Source: Wenzhouxiangella sp. XN24 (GTDB lineage Bacteria > Pseudomonadota > Gammaproteobacteria > Steroidobacterales > XN24). From it: a stretch of DNA of 64,000 bases. The position numbers were made by a program, and so were the translations under genes. Positions 41,897 to 51,525 of the stretch are shown here, one piece after another. The stretch lies in assembly GCF_011064545.1 (NCBI RefSeq), contig NZ_JAAMFG010000034.1:186001-250000 (forward strand), given 5' to 3'. Every line of letters begins with the position of its first letter. Within the stretch, counting starts at the first letter, position 1. Below the pieces are notes generated by a model, which was given only the letters and a program-made list of their open reading frames with translations, was not told the DNA's origin and did no database searches.

Positions 41897-43006
41897 ATGA
41901 GCGAGTCTTCCGACGACCGCAGGCTCAGCGAGATCCGGCGCCAGATCGACTCGATCGATGCCCAGTTGCAGGAGTTGATCAATGAACGAGCGCGCCTCGC
42001 GCGGGAAGTCGGGCAGACCAAGTACCCGCAACCGGCCGGGCTGTCATCGACGCCGCGGGATTACTACCGCCCCGAGCGCGAGGCGGAGATCCTCCGGGCC
42101 GCGGTGGCGCGCAACACGGGACCGCTCAAGGACGAGGAGATCGTACGACTCTTCCGGGAGGTCATGTCGGCCTGCCTCTCGCAGCAGGAACCGCTGAAGG
42201 TGGCGTTCCTGGGCCCCGAGGGGACTTTCTCCCAGGCCGCCGTGCTCAAGCAATTCGGCCATTCGGTCCGCACCCTGGCCGCACCCTCCATCGAGGAAGT
42301 TTTCCACGACGTGGCCGCGGGAATCGCCGATTTCGGCGTCGTGCCGGTGGAGAATTCCACCGAGGGGACCGTCAGCACGACACTCGACATGCTGGTCACC
42401 ACGCCGTTGTCGATCAGCGGCGAGGTCGAACTGCGCATCCGCCAGCACCTGCTCGCACGCGTGGATTCGCTGGCGGGAGTCCAACGCGTGTACTCCCACC
42501 AGCAGTCGCTGGCGCAGTGCCGGGCATGGCTCGAGCAGCGCCTGCCCGGCGTGGAGCAGGTGGCGGTGGCGTCGAACGCGGAGGCGGCGCGCCTGGCCGC
42601 CGAGGAGATCGGCGCGGCGGCGATCGCCGGCGATACGGCGGCGGAGATCTATCGCCTCGAGATCCTGATGCCCAATATCGAGGACCGGCCCGACAACACG
42701 ACCCGGTTCGTGGTCATCGGCCGTGAAGCGCCGGGGCCCAGCGGACGGGACAAGACGTCGCTCTTGTTGTCCTCCCGACATGCGGCCGGCGCACTGCAGG
42801 AATTGCTCTATCCCTTGTCGCAGCATGACGTCAGCATGACCCGGATCGAGTCGCGGCCCTCGCGCCGCGGCAAGTGGGACTATGTTTTTTTCGTCGATGT
42901 CGAGGGGCATCGTGACGACCCGAATGTCGCTGCCGCACTCCGGGACCTGGAGAAAGCCGCCGCCTGGTGCCGCGTGCTCGGCTCCTATCCGGCAGCGATC
43001 CTGTAA
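41897..43006 (+). CDS. pheA: P-protein: chorismate mutase/prephenate dehydratase
   Basis: Bifunctional enzyme of phenylalanine synthesis. From the ATG at 41897 it is 369 residues. A chorismate mutase domain (about 5-90, RRQIDSIDAQLQELINERA) is followed by prephenate dehydratase (about 98-275, FLGPEGTFSQAAV and VVPVENSTEGTVS) and a C-terminal ACT domain (about 285-365) with the phenylalanine-binding ESRPSRRGKWDYVFF. It starts 4 bases after the serA stop. An overlapping ATG at 41889 is out of frame. Confidence 0.96.
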   Translation: MSESSDDRRLSEIRRQIDSIDAQLQELINERARLAREVGQTKYPQPAGLSSTPRDYYRPEREAEILRAAVARNTGPLKDEEIVRLFREVMSACLSQQEPLKVAFLGPEGTFSQAAVLKQFGHSVRTLAAPSIEEVFHDVAAGIADFGVVPVENSTEGTVSTTLDMLVTTPLSISGEVELRIRQHLLARVDSLAGVQRVYSHQQSLAQCRAWLEQRLPGVEQVAVASNAEAARLAAEEIGAAAIAGDTAAEIYRLEILMPNIEDRPDNTTRFVVIGREAPGPSGRDKTSLLLSSRHAAGALQELLYPLSQHDVSMTRIESRPSRRGKWDYVFFVDVEGHRDDPNVAAALRDLEKAAAWCRVLGSYPAAIL

Positions 43007-43032
43007 ACTTCGGCCTCCGCTCGGGAGGTTGC

Positions 43033-44154
43033 ATGACTAACAGATTCCTGGACCTGGCTGCGCCGGGACTACACGGGCTCCGGCCCTACCAGCCCGGCAA
43101 GCCGGTCGCCGAACTCGAACGCGAGTACGGCGTCATTGATATCGTCAAACTGGCCTCGAACGAAAACCCGCTGGGCCCTTCGTCGCGCGTGCTCACCGCG
43201 ATCTCCGAGGCGGCCGCCGACCTGCCGCGATACCCCGATGCCAACGGTTTCGAGCTCAAGCAGGCGCTGGCCGCGCGGCACGGGCTGCCGGCCGCCTGCA
43301 TCACGCTCGGCAACGGTTCCAACGACGTCCTGGCCCTGCTGGCCGAGGCCTTCCTGCAACCCGGCAGGGAAGCGGTGTACTCCCGCCATGCCTTCGCGGT
43401 GTATTCGCTGGTGGTGCAGGCGACCGGCGCCACACACCGGGTCGCTGCGGCCCATCCCGCCGGGCATGCACAGCCTTATGGGCATGATCTGGATGCCATG
43501 GCCGCATTCGTGGGTCCGGCCACGCGCCTCGTCTTCATCGCCAACCCCAACAATCCGACCGGCACCTGGCTGGATGCGGAGCGGCTCGAGGCCTTCATCC
43601 AGGCGCTGCCCGAACACGTCATCGTGGTCGTGGACGAGGCTTATTTCGAGTACGTGGATGCACCGGCTTACCCGGACACGAGCCAGTGGGTGGCCCGCTT
43701 CCCGAATCTCGTCGTGACCCGCACGTTTTCCAAGGCTTATGGGCTGGCCGGACTGAGGATCGGCTATGCGTTGTCCGGCAGCGACATCGCGGATTTGCTG
43801 AATCGCATCCGCCAGCCGTTCAACACCAGCAGTATCGCCCAGGCCGCCGCACTGGCTGCACTGGAGGATGTCGATCACCTCGCCCGCAGCGTGGCACTGA
43901 ATGCGGTGGAAATGGCGCGCGTCGCTGAAGCCTGTGAACGCCTCGGACTCGGCGTCGTGCCCTCGGCCGGCAACTTCCTGCTGGTCGATATGCATCGGCC
44001 CGCGCAACCCCTTTTCGAGGCCCTGTTGCACGAGGGTGTGATCGTCCGGCCGGTGGCGAATTACGAGTTGCCCGATCATCTGCGTATCAGCATCGGCACG
44101 GAACAGGAAAACGATCGCCTGGTGACCGCGCTGGCCAGGGTCATCGGCGCATGA
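43033..44154 (+). CDS. hisC: Histidinol-phosphate aminotransferase
   Basis: PLP aminotransferase of 373 residues from the ATG at 43033, preceded by GGGAGG. It has VKLASNENPLGPS, FIANPNNPTGTW and the PLP lysine in RTFSKAYGLAGLRIGY. In this aromatic cluster (pheA-hisC-aroA) HisC-like enzymes can also act on aromatic amino acid precursors, as proposed for Pseudomonas hisC2; which role dominates is not visible. It overlaps aroA by four bases. Confidence 0.93.
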   Translation: MTNRFLDLAAPGLHGLRPYQPGKPVAELEREYGVIDIVKLASNENPLGPSSRVLTAISEAAADLPRYPDANGFELKQALAARHGLPAACITLGNGSNDVLALLAEAFLQPGREAVYSRHAFAVYSLVVQATGATHRVAAAHPAGHAQPYGHDLDAMAAFVGPATRLVFIANPNNPTGTWLDAERLEAFIQALPEHVIVVVDEAYFEYVDAPAYPDTSQWVARFPNLVVTRTFSKAYGLAGLRIGYALSGSDIADLLNRIRQPFNTSSIAQAAALAALEDVDHLARSVALNAVEMARVAEACERLGLGVVPSAGNFLLVDMHRPAQPLFEALLHEGVIVRPVANYELPDHLRISIGTEQENDRLVTALARVIGA

Positions 44155-45470
44155 GCGCAGCAGGCTGGCGGGTGAACCCGGCACCGACTCTCGGCGGATC
44201 CATCGTCGTCCCCGGCGACAAGTCGATTTCCCACCGCGTCATGTTGTTGGGGGCGGTGGCTGAGGCCCCCCTCGAGGTGCAGGGCTTCCTGCAGAGCGAG
44301 GATTGTCTCGCCACGCGCCACGCCGTGGAGTCTCTCGGCGCCCGGGTGGAGGAACTGGCCGACGGGGGCCTGAGGGTGTTGCCGCCGGAGCAGCTCCGGG
44401 CGCCCTCAGTGCCGCTGGATTTCGGCAACTCGGGTACGGGCATCAGGCTCATGACCGGCCTGCTGGCCGGACACGGGCTGGCCGCCGTACTCGACGGCGA
44501 CGAGTCTTTGCGCCGTCGCCCGATGGAACGGGTGGCCGCGCCGCTGCGCAGCATGGGCGCCCGGATCGAAACGACCGCCGGCCGACCGCCGCTCAGGATC
44601 AGCGGCCAGGCGCGGCTGGAAGCCATCGACTACGCCCTGCCGGTGGCCAGCGCCCAGGTCAAGTCCGCCCTGCTGCTCGCCGGGTTGTCGGCCGAGGGCC
44701 GGACTGTCGTTCGCCAGCCGGCCGTCTGTCGCGACCATACCGAGCGCTTGCTGGAATCACTCGGGTGCCCGGTCGAGCGGGGCGAGTGGGGCGCCGCCGT
44801 AACGGGACCGACCCGTCCCTCGGGGGGACAGGTCGTCGTTCCCGGGGACTTTTCCTCCGCTGCTTTTTTCATCGTGGCCGGACTGCTGGCCGGCGGGGAG
44901 GCCCCGATCGAACTGCAGGGCGTGGGTATGAATCCCACGCGCACCGGGCTGCTCGACATTCTGCGGATGATGGGCGGACGGATCGAGATATCGAGCCCGC
45001 GAGAAGAGTCGGGGGAACCGGTCGCCGACCTGCGGATCTGGCGCGCGGACCTCGTCGGTGCCGACGTGCCTCCCGAACTCGTCCCGCTGGCCATCGACGA
45101 ACTGCCGGCGCTGTTCGTCGCAGCCGCGTATGCCCGCGGCGAGACGCGGGTCCGGGGCGCCGAGGAGTTGCGGGTGAAGGAATCCGACCGGATTGCCGTG
45201 ATGGCCCGCGGGCTCGAAGCGGTCGGGGTCGAGGTCAGCGAGCAGGCGGACGGCCTCCTGATCCGCGGCGGGGGCATGCGGGGCGGTGTGGTGGACAGTG
45301 GTGGCGACCACCGCGTGGCCATGTCCTTTGCGATCGGCGCCGCCCGCGCCTCCGGTCCGATCGAGATTCTCGACGTCGCGAACGTGGCGACCTCGTTCCC
45401 CGGCTTCGAACAGGCGGCCGCGACGCTCGGGCTGTCCGTCGAGCCGCTGCATGCGGAGCACCGCGCATGA
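44151..45470 (+). CDS. aroA: EPSP synthase (3-phosphoshikimate 1-carboxyvinyltransferase)
   Basis: Sixth step of the shikimate pathway. It is 439 residues. [19 protein letters not shown] and [18 protein letters not shown] are the substrate-binding blocks; [20 protein letters not shown] and [11 protein letters not shown] complete the active site. It is not fused to tyrA, unlike the Pseudomonas protein. It overlaps hisC and cmk by four bases at each end. No tyrA is present in the window. Confidence 0.97.
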   Translation: MSAAGWRVNPAPTLGGSIVVPGDKSISHRVMLLGAVAEAPLEVQGFLQSEDCLATRHAVESLGARVEELADGGLRVLPPEQLRAPSVPLDFGNSGTGIRLMTGLLAGHGLAAVLDGDESLRRRPMERVAAPLRSMGARIETTAGRPPLRISGQARLEAIDYALPVASAQVKSALLLAGLSAEGRTVVRQPAVCRDHTERLLESLGCPVERGEWGAAVTGPTRPSGGQVVVPGDFSSAAFFIVAGLLAGGEAPIELQGVGMNPTRTGLLDILRMMGGRIEISSPREESGEPVADLRIWRADLVGADVPPELVPLAIDELPALFVAAAYARGETRVRGAEELRVKESDRIAVMARGLEAVGVEVSEQADGLLIRGGGMRGGVVDSGGDHRVAMSFAIGAARASGPIEILDVANVATSFPGFEQAAATLGLSVEPLHAEHRA

Positions 45471-46141
45471 ACGGTGCACCGGTACTGGCGGTAGACGGAC
45501 CGGGCGGCGCAGGAAAGGGCACCTTGTGCCGGCGCGTCGCGGAGCGGCTCGGCTGGCGCCTGCTGGACAGCGGTGCACTGTACCGCCTCGTGGCGTTGGC
45601 GGCCGGCCGCGCAGGCGTGGCACTGGATGACGAAGCCGGGCTCGCTGTGCTGGCGCGGGACCTGCCGGTGCGATTCTCCGGCGAGCAGGTCTTGCTCGAC
45701 GGCGAGGATGTGAGCGAGGGGATTCGCACCGAGCGCTGCGGCGATGAGGCCTCCCAGGTCGCGCAGTTGCCGGGGGTGCGGACCGCTTTGGTGGGACTCC
45801 AGCGGGGATTCCGCCGGCCGCCGGGGCTGGTGGCGGACGGGCGCGACATGGGCACGGTCATATTCCCGGATGCCGAAATGAAGGTATTCCTCACTGCGGC
45901 CGCCGAGGAACGCGCGAGACGCCGCTATAAGCAGTTGAAGGAAAAGGGGTTTGATGTTAGCCTTTCCGGTCTTACGGCGGAGATTGCCCACCGTGACAGG
46001 CGGGACGCGGAGCGTGCCGAGGCGCCTTTGCGTCCGGCACCGGACGCGTGCGTGATCGACAGCACCGACATGGATATCGATGAAGTCGTCGGTGTCGTGC
46101 TCGATGAAATGGCGCGGCGGCAGTTGATGCGGCAGGAGTGA
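45467..46141 (+). CDS. cmk: Cytidylate kinase
   Basis: Phosphorylates CMP and dCMP. It is 224 residues from the ATG at 45467, which overlaps the aroA stop. The P-loop is [30 protein letters not shown] and [20 protein letters not shown] are family blocks. The same frame stays open far upstream within aroA, but that part is not coding. cmk-rpsA is a conserved pair; here a terminator separates them. Confidence 0.96.
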   Translation: MNGAPVLAVDGPGGAGKGTLCRRVAERLGWRLLDSGALYRLVALAAGRAGVALDDEAGLAVLARDLPVRFSGEQVLLDGEDVSEGIRTERCGDEASQVAQLPGVRTALVGLQRGFRRPPGLVADGRDMGTVIFPDAEMKVFLTAAAEERARRRYKQLKEKGFDVSLSGLTAEIAHRDRRDAERAEAPLRPAPDACVIDSTDMDIDEVVGVVLDEMARRQLMRQE

Positions 46142-46150
46142 AGTTATCGC

Positions 46151-46176
46151 GGTCCCTACGGAAAGGGGCCTTTTTT
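46151..46176 (+). terminator. Intrinsic terminator between cmk and rpsA
   Basis: GGTCCC (46151-46156) and GGGGCC (46165-46170) form a 6-bp stem with one G-T pair over an 8-base loop, followed by six Ts. It would separate rpsA expression from the aromatic operon. Confidence 0.7.
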
Positions 46177-46252
46177 AATGAAAGCCCGACGAGGCAAGGA
46201 TGCGCCGTCGGATAACCATTGGTCGGCCTGCGAGCCGTTGGATCAACAACCC

Positions 46253-47929
46253 ATGTCTGAAAGTTTTGCAGAGCTCTTTGAGCAAAGTTTCGCGAGTCAG
46301 CAGATTCGCCCCGGCGCCATCCTCAAGGGACAGGTCGTCGAGATCAACGACGATGTCGTCATCGTTTCCGCCGGACTGAAATCCGAATCCGTCATTCCCG
46401 CCGAGCAGTTCAAGAACGAGAAGGGCGAGTGGGAAGTCGAGGTCGGTGACGAAGTCGAAGTCGCGCTGGACGCCGTCGAGGACGGCTTCGGCGAGACGCG
46501 CCTGTCGCGCGACAAGGCCAAGCGTTCCCGCACCTGGACGGTCCTCGAGGAAGCCTTCGAGAAGGGCGAGATCGTCGAGGGCATGATCACCGGCCGCGTC
46601 AAGGGCGGCTTCACGGTGGAACTCGAACTGGTCCGCGCGTTCCTGCCTGGCTCCCTCGTGGATGTCCGGCCGGTGCGGGATCCCGGTTACCTCGAGGGCA
46701 AGATGCTCGAGTTCAAGGTCATCAAGCTCGATCGCAAGCGCAACAACGTGGTTGTTTCGCGCCGCGCGGTCGTCGAGGCCGAACACAGCGTCGAGCGCGA
46801 GGAACTGCTGAAGAACCTGACCGAGGGGGCCGTGCTGCCCGGCATCGTCAAGAACCTGACCGACTACGGCGCATTCGTCGACCTCGGCGGCATCGATGGC
46901 CTGCTGCATATCACCGACATGGCCTGGCGCCGGGTCAAGAACCCGTCCGAGGTCGTCAACGTCGGCGACGAGATCCAGGTGAAGGTCCTGAAGTTCGACC
47001 GCGAGCGCAATCGCGTGTCGCTGGGCCTGAAGCAGCTCGGCGAGGATCCCTGGCAGGATATCGCGCGTCGCTACCCGACCAACACCCGGCTGTTCGGGCG
47101 CGTGACCAACCTGGCCGACTACGGCGCCTTCGTCGAGATCGAGGACGGCGTGGAAGGCCTGGTGCACGTCTCCGAGATGGACTGGACGAACAAGAACGTC
47201 AACCCGTCCAAGATCGTGCAGATCGGCGACGAGATCGAAGTCATGGTGCTCGAGATCGACGAGGAGCGCCGGCGCGTCTCCCTCGGCATCAAGCAGTGCA
47301 TGCCCAACCCCTGGGACGAGTTCGCCACGAGCTTCAACAAGGGTGATCGCGTCAAGGGCGTCATCAAGTCCATTACCGATTTCGGCATCTTCATCGGTCT
47401 CGACGGCGGCATCGACGGCCTCGTGCACCTCTCCGACCTGTCCTGGGACCTGGCCGGGGAAGACGCCGTGCGCAATTACCGCAAGGGCGAGGAAGTGGAA
47501 GCCATCGTGCTGTCGATCGATCCCGAGCGCGAGCGCATCTCGCTGGGCGTGAAGCAGATGGATCGCGACCCGATGTCGGCCTGGCTGGCCGAGAACCCGA
47601 AGGGCAGCATCGTCCGCGGCGTGATCACGGAAGTGGACGCCAAGGGCGCGCTGGTCGATGTGGGCGGCCTGGAAGGCTACCTGCGGGCCTCGGAACTCTC
47701 CCGGGAACGCGTCGAGGACGCCCGCACCGTGCTGAAGCAGGGTGAAGAGGTCGAGGCACGGTTCATCGGGCTCGATCGCAAGAGCCGCCAGATCTCCCTG
47801 TCCATCAAGGCCAAGGAAGTCTGGGAAGAAGCCGAGGCGATGCAGAGCTACAAGAAGTCTGACACGACGACGGGGACTACGCTCGGCGACCTGCTCAAGG
47901 AGCAGATCTCGAGCCAGGAAAACAGCTGA
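46253..47929 (+). CDS. rpsA: 30S ribosomal protein S1
   Basis: Largest ribosomal protein; captures mRNA on the 30S subunit. From the ATG at 46253 ([20 protein letters not shown]) it is 558 residues, like E. coli S1 (557). An ATG at 46178 would add 25 unlike residues and sits in the tail of the terminator. Six S1 repeats follow each other (starting near residues 22, 106, 191, 276, 363 and 450), visible by recurring GxVxxxxDxGAFVDL-type strands. The C-terminus is [14 protein letters not shown]. Confidence 0.98.
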   Translation: MSESFAELFEQSFASQQIRPGAILKGQVVEINDDVVIVSAGLKSESVIPAEQFKNEKGEWEVEVGDEVEVALDAVEDGFGETRLSRDKAKRSRTWTVLEEAFEKGEIVEGMITGRVKGGFTVELELVRAFLPGSLVDVRPVRDPGYLEGKMLEFKVIKLDRKRNNVVVSRRAVVEAEHSVEREELLKNLTEGAVLPGIVKNLTDYGAFVDLGGIDGLLHITDMAWRRVKNPSEVVNVGDEIQVKVLKFDRERNRVSLGLKQLGEDPWQDIARRYPTNTRLFGRVTNLADYGAFVEIEDGVEGLVHVSEMDWTNKNVNPSKIVQIGDEIEVMVLEIDEERRRVSLGIKQCMPNPWDEFATSFNKGDRVKGVIKSITDFGIFIGLDGGIDGLVHLSDLSWDLAGEDAVRNYRKGEEVEAIVLSIDPERERISLGVKQMDRDPMSAWLAENPKGSIVRGVITEVDAKGALVDVGGLEGYLRASELSRERVEDARTVLKQGEEVEARFIGLDRKSRQISLSIKAKEVWEEAEAMQSYKKSDTTTGTTLGDLLKEQISSQENS

Positions 47930-47937
47930 GGTAGATT

Positions 47938-47966
47938 CGGGCGGGCCGCCACCGGTGGCCCGCCCG
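47938..47966 (+). terminator. Strong GC hairpin after rpsA
   Basis: CGGGCGGGCC (47938-47947) pairs with GGCCCGCCCG (47957-47966) as a perfect 10-bp stem. There is no T-run after it, so it may protect the rpsA 3' end or terminate weakly. Confidence 0.5.
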
Positions 47967-48014
47967 TTATCGAACACGCATGGACTCAGATCGAGGCGCT
48001 GACGGATCAACACC

Positions 48015-48317
48015 ATGACAAAGTCTGAACTGATCGAGGCAATAGCTCACCGCCAGAACCACCTGAACGCCAAGGACGTGGAACTTGCGGTCAAGTACCT
48101 GATCGAGGTGATGAGCAACAGCCTGGCCAGCGGCGAGCGCATCGAGATCCGGGGGTTCGGAAGTTTTTCGCTGCATTTCCGCCCACCGCGCATCGGCCGC
48201 AACCCGAAGACCGGCGAGGCCGTCGCGTTGTCGGGCAAGTACGTGCCGCACTTCAAGCCCGGGAAGGATCTGCGCGAGCGGGTGAACTCCGGCCGTCACC
48301 TGCCGATCAAGGCCTGA
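48015..48317 (+). CDS. ihfB: Integration host factor subunit beta
   Basis: DNA-bending nucleoid protein that acts as a heterodimer with IhfA. It is 100 residues, starting [39 protein letters not shown] and the beta-arm tip [10 protein letters not shown] with the intercalating proline are intact. It lies about 85 bp after rpsA, its usual place. IHF bends DNA for sigma-54 promoters, recombination and replication control. Confidence 0.97.
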   Translation: MTKSELIEAIAHRQNHLNAKDVELAVKYLIEVMSNSLASGERIEIRGFGSFSLHFRPPRIGRNPKTGEAVALSGKYVPHFKPGKDLRERVNSGRHLPIKA

Positions 48318-48330
48318 TCGACCCGGGTAC

Positions 48331-48349
48331 GCCGGGCGCATCGCCCGGC
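48331..48349 (+). terminator. GC hairpin after ihfB
   Basis: GCCGGGCG (48331-48338), loop CAT, CGCCCGGC (48342-48349): a perfect 8-bp stem with no T-run. Likely a 3'-end stabiliser or weak terminator between ihfB and lapA. Confidence 0.5.
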
Positions 48350-48409
48350 TCTGCGCACTGATACAATCCAGTCTGGATCGCGCCCGGGCGCGCTACGAGC
48401 CGGATTGTC

Positions 48410-48697
48410 ATGATCAAACGGATTCTGACCGGAATCATTCTCCTTGCCGCCGTCGCGGCTTCAGCTTTCTTCACGTCGCTCAATCCAGGGACAATCTCCC
48501 TCGATGTCGGCTTTGCTCAGTTCCAGGCACCCCTGGGCCTGGCCTTCGTGCTCGCCCTGGCGTTCGGCTGGCTGCTCGGCACACTGTCCGCGATACTCTG
48601 GATCGCACGGATTGCAGCGGATCGCCGGCGGTTGCGCCGGCAGCTGGACCATTCGCCGGCGGAAACGGCGCTCCAGGTGAGAGATGAGCGCGGCTGA
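48410..48697 (+). CDS. lapA: LapA domain membrane protein
   Basis: Small inner-membrane protein that works with LapB in lipopolysaccharide assembly control. It is 95 residues with two hydrophobic helices (about 5-22 and 42-65; LGLAFVLALAFGWLLGTLSA is the signature) and a basic cytoplasmic end. It overlaps lapB by 14 bases, as in other gamma-proteobacteria. Confidence 0.92.
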   Translation: MIKRILTGIILLAAVAASAFFTSLNPGTISLDVGFAQFQAPLGLAFVLALAFGWLLGTLSAILWIARIAADRRRLRRQLDHSPAETALQVRDERG

Positions 48698-49907
48698 CAC
48701 GCTGCTGTTGCTGCTGCTTTTCGCCGTCGCGGCGGGCCTGGGCTGGTTCTTCGCCCGACGCAGTGCGAACCGGGGACTCGCAACCGGCCCCCGGCATGTC
48801 AGCGCGGAGTATTTCCAGGGCCTCAACTATCTCCTCAACGAGGAACCCGACAAGGCCCTCGAGGTGTTCATCCGCATGGTGGACATGGACGCGGATACCA
48901 TCGACACGCATTTCGCCCTTGGCGCACTGTTTCGCCGCCGCGGCGAGACGGAGCGGGCGATCAAGGTCCACCAGAACCTCGTCGCGCGCCCGGATCTCCC
49001 GCGGGAAGCGCGAGCGCGCGCCCTCAACGAACTCGCCGAGGATTACTTCAAGGCTGGCTTGTTCGATCGCGCCGAGCAGGTCTACGCACAGGTCGCCCGG
49101 GGCAATGCACAGCGCGAGCAGGGGTTGCGCGGGCTCGTGCGAATTTACGAGCTGCAACGCGACTGGGAGAAAGCGATCGGAGCGATGGACCAGCTCGTAT
49201 CCATCTCCCGCGAGGCCAATGGGACGGTGGTGGCGCATTACTCCTGCGAGCTTGCCCAGGAGGCGCTGGGACGGGGTGATCTGCTCGCGGCCCGCCATTG
49301 GTTGAAGCGTGCCCAGGCCGCGGACCGGCACACGGTACGCGGCGCCATGATGCGCGCGTCGGTGGCGCAGCGGGAGGGCGATCATCGCCTGGCGGTGCGT
49401 CTTTACGAGCAGGCCCTGGAACGGGACGGTGGCTTTCTCGTGGATGTGTTGCCGGAATTGCGGCGCAGTTATGTCGAGCTCGGCAAGCCCGCGGCTTTCG
49501 AGCAATGGTTAAGCAACGCGATCGAAAAACATCCAGCCTGGCGGCCAGGCGTCGCCTTTGCCGCGATCACCGATGGAAGTTTCGATGACTCGGTGACCCG
49601 ACAGGCCATCGTGGACTTCATCGCCGGCAATCCCATCCTGACCGATATCCTCGAGACCTTGCGTCCCACCCTGGAGACCGACGGCGGCAAGGACGCCGCG
49701 GTCCGGCGGATCAGCGGCGCCATGCGGCGGATCGCGAAAGCCAGTCCGCGCTATCGTTGCGAGGTATGCGGGTTTTCGGGCAATGCCCTTTATTGGCAGT
49801 GTCCGAGTTGCCGCAGCTGGGACACGACCCGCCCGGTGACCAAGTTCCGCTTCGAAGCAATGCTGGATGCGCGAGCCTTGCCGGCGGAAACCGCGCGCAA
49901 GCACTGA
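48684..49907 (+). CDS. lapB: Lipopolysaccharide assembly protein LapB
   Basis: Inner-membrane-anchored TPR protein that directs LpxC for degradation by FtsH and so balances LPS synthesis. It is 407 residues: N-terminal transmembrane helix (about 5-24), a series of tetratricopeptide repeats (about 35-335), and a C-terminal rubredoxin-type metal site with CEVCGFSGNALYWQCPSC. The order ihfB-lapA-lapB is conserved across gamma-proteobacteria. Confidence 0.95.
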   Translation: MSAADTLLLLLLFAVAAGLGWFFARRSANRGLATGPRHVSAEYFQGLNYLLNEEPDKALEVFIRMVDMDADTIDTHFALGALFRRRGETERAIKVHQNLVARPDLPREARARALNELAEDYFKAGLFDRAEQVYAQVARGNAQREQGLRGLVRIYELQRDWEKAIGAMDQLVSISREANGTVVAHYSCELAQEALGRGDLLAARHWLKRAQAADRHTVRGAMMRASVAQREGDHRLAVRLYEQALERDGGFLVDVLPELRRSYVELGKPAAFEQWLSNAIEKHPAWRPGVAFAAITDGSFDDSVTRQAIVDFIAGNPILTDILETLRPTLETDGGKDAAVRRISGAMRRIAKASPRYRCEVCGFSGNALYWQCPSCRSWDTTRPVTKFRFEAMLDARALPAETARKH

Positions 49908-49996
49908 ATTCTCTACCTCCCGCCTGACAGGATTCCGGCGGACGATGAATGCCGCGGCCGAATCGGCTGCGCTTCATCTGCAACAAGGAGTCCAAC

Positions 49997-50275
49997 ATGA
50001 TTCACATCGCCAAAATTTTTCTGGCCGCGCTCGCGTTCCTGCCGATCCTGGCCTGGGCCGAGCCGGTCGACATCAACACGGCCGATGCTGCGACGCTCGC
50101 AAAAGAGCTCAAGGGCATAGGTCCCGCCCGTGCGGAAGCGATCATCGCCTGGCGGGAAGATAACGGTCCGTTCCGCTCTCCGGACGAACTGGCGCTCGTC
50201 CAGGGCATCAGCGAGCGCGTGCTGGAGGAAAATCGGGAGCGGATGGTGGCCGGTTCACCCGAAAAGTCCGAATAG
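49997..50275 (+). CDS. ComEA-like helix-hairpin-helix DNA-binding protein
   Basis: Exported protein of 92 residues from the ATG at 49997, preceded by AAGGAG. A signal peptide (about 1-20, ending AWA) is followed by one helix-hairpin-helix module: VDINTADAATLAKELKGIGP, then RAEAIIAW and FRSPDELALVQGIS. This is the DNA-binding part of competence protein ComEA; single-module periplasmic versions take part in DNA uptake in Vibrio and others. No other competence gene lies nearby. Confidence 0.9.
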   Translation: MIHIAKIFLAALAFLPILAWAEPVDINTADAATLAKELKGIGPARAEAIIAWREDNGPFRSPDELALVQGISERVLEENRERMVAGSPEKSE

Positions 50276-50283
50276 GCCGGCGC

Positions 50284-50327
50284 GCGGGCGGCAGCTGGAA
50301 GTGGCCCCGACTCCAGCTGTCGCCCGC
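50284..50327. other. Long hairpin upstream of galU
   Basis: GCGGGCGGCAGCTGGA (50284-50299) pairs with TCCAGCTGTCGCCCGC (50312-50327): 16 bp with a single G-T pair over a 12-base loop. No T-run follows. It could end the comEA-like transcript, protect mRNA, or be a REP-type element. Confidence 0.6.
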
Positions 50328-50400
50328 CGCGTTGCGCCTCTGACTGCGGGTGTGCCAGCATTGTTCTCCAGCATGGAGCAAGCGCCGCGGGAGGCAACAC

Positions 50401-51273
50401 TTGAAGAAGAACATCCGCTATGCAGTATTCCCCGTCGCGGGAAAAGGGACTCGATTTCTCCCGGCGACCAAGGCGAGCCCGAAGGAAATGCTGCCCATCG
50501 TGGACAAGCCGCTCATCCAGTATGCGGTCGAGGAAGCGATCGAGGCCGGCGCAAATAACCTGGTATTCATCACGGGCCGGACGAAACGTGCGATCGAGGA
50601 TCATTTCGATGTCGATCCCGATCTGGAAGCCCTGCTTGCGAGCAAAGACAAGGAATCACTGCGTGAAATGGTACGTAACATCGTGCCCGCACGGGTGAAC
50701 TGCATCTACGTGCGCCAGGGCGAGCCGCTGGGACTCGGTCACGCGGTGTTGTGCGCGCGACCCGTGGTGGGAGAGCAGCCGTTCTTCGTGCACCTTGCAG
50801 ACGACCTGATCGATGCGGAGGAGGCCTGCCTCGGCCAGATGGCACGCATATTCGACGAGTACGGGGGAAGCGTCCTCGGCGTCGAAGAAGTGCCGCCCGA
50901 CCAGACCCGGCAATACGGGATCATCGACGGTGAGCGAGAGGAGAGCGGCTTGCACCGGCTGCGGGGGATCGTCGAGAAGCCGCAGCCCGCCGATGCGCCC
51001 TCGAACCTGGCGGTGGTCGGTCGCTACGTATTGACCCCGCGCATATTCGACCTGCTCGAAGAAACCCAGGCCGGCGCCGGGGGCGAGATCCAGTTGACCG
51101 ATGCCATTGCACGGCTGTTGCAGGAAGAGCCTGTCTTCGGCCATGCCTTCGACGGCAGGCGATTCGACTGCGGAAGCAAGCTCGGTTATCTCGAGGCCAC
51201 GGTGCACTTCGGCCTGAAACATCCGGAACTCGGCCCCGATTTTCGCGCACATCTGAAGACTTTGTCCGTTTGA
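50401..51273 (+). CDS. galU: UTP-glucose-1-phosphate uridylyltransferase
   Basis: Makes UDP-glucose for envelope polysaccharides. It is 290 residues. The start is TTG at 50401, with GGGAGG at the right distance and the protein then beginning [20 protein letters not shown]; the nucleotide-binding [18 protein letters not shown] is complete. [17 protein letters not shown] and [13 protein letters not shown] are further family blocks. The frame is open 17 codons further up but through the hairpin region. Confidence 0.96.
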   Translation: MKKNIRYAVFPVAGKGTRFLPATKASPKEMLPIVDKPLIQYAVEEAIEAGANNLVFITGRTKRAIEDHFDVDPDLEALLASKDKESLREMVRNIVPARVNCIYVRQGEPLGLGHAVLCARPVVGEQPFFVHLADDLIDAEEACLGQMARIFDEYGGSVLGVEEVPPDQTRQYGIIDGEREESGLHRLRGIVEKPQPADAPSNLAVVGRYVLTPRIFDLLEETQAGAGGEIQLTDAIARLLQEEPVFGHAFDGRRFDCGSKLGYLEATVHFGLKHPELGPDFRAHLKTLSV

Positions 51274-51525
51274 CGCGCTCCGGGCGGGTCCCGGATGTCG
51301 CCGGGTCATGGGTCCGGCGGCGGCCTCTTGCGTCCCGAGGGCACGCAAACACTTGATTCCGGCTTCCCCCTGCGCTCAGGAAAGCTTGTTTTTCCGTAGC
51401 TTAGGTATAAACCCGGATATTGAACCCGGACCTTATAAACTGAAATGTAACAGGCAGGCTCCGTGATTCGGGGCCCCGCGCAGCATACGCGCGCGGTTTG
51501 GGTCGAGATGGTCAAGGGGATCACC

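Noticed and set aside
44303-46141. One 612-residue protein covering aroA and cmk
   Set aside because: Only the part from 45467 matches cytidylate kinase. The upstream part is the off-frame shadow of aroA and has no family resemblance.
46178-46252. N-terminally extended S1 starting at 46178
   Set aside because: The added 25 residues are unlike S1, and this ATG sits directly on the terminator T-run. ATG 46253 gives the standard N-terminus and length.
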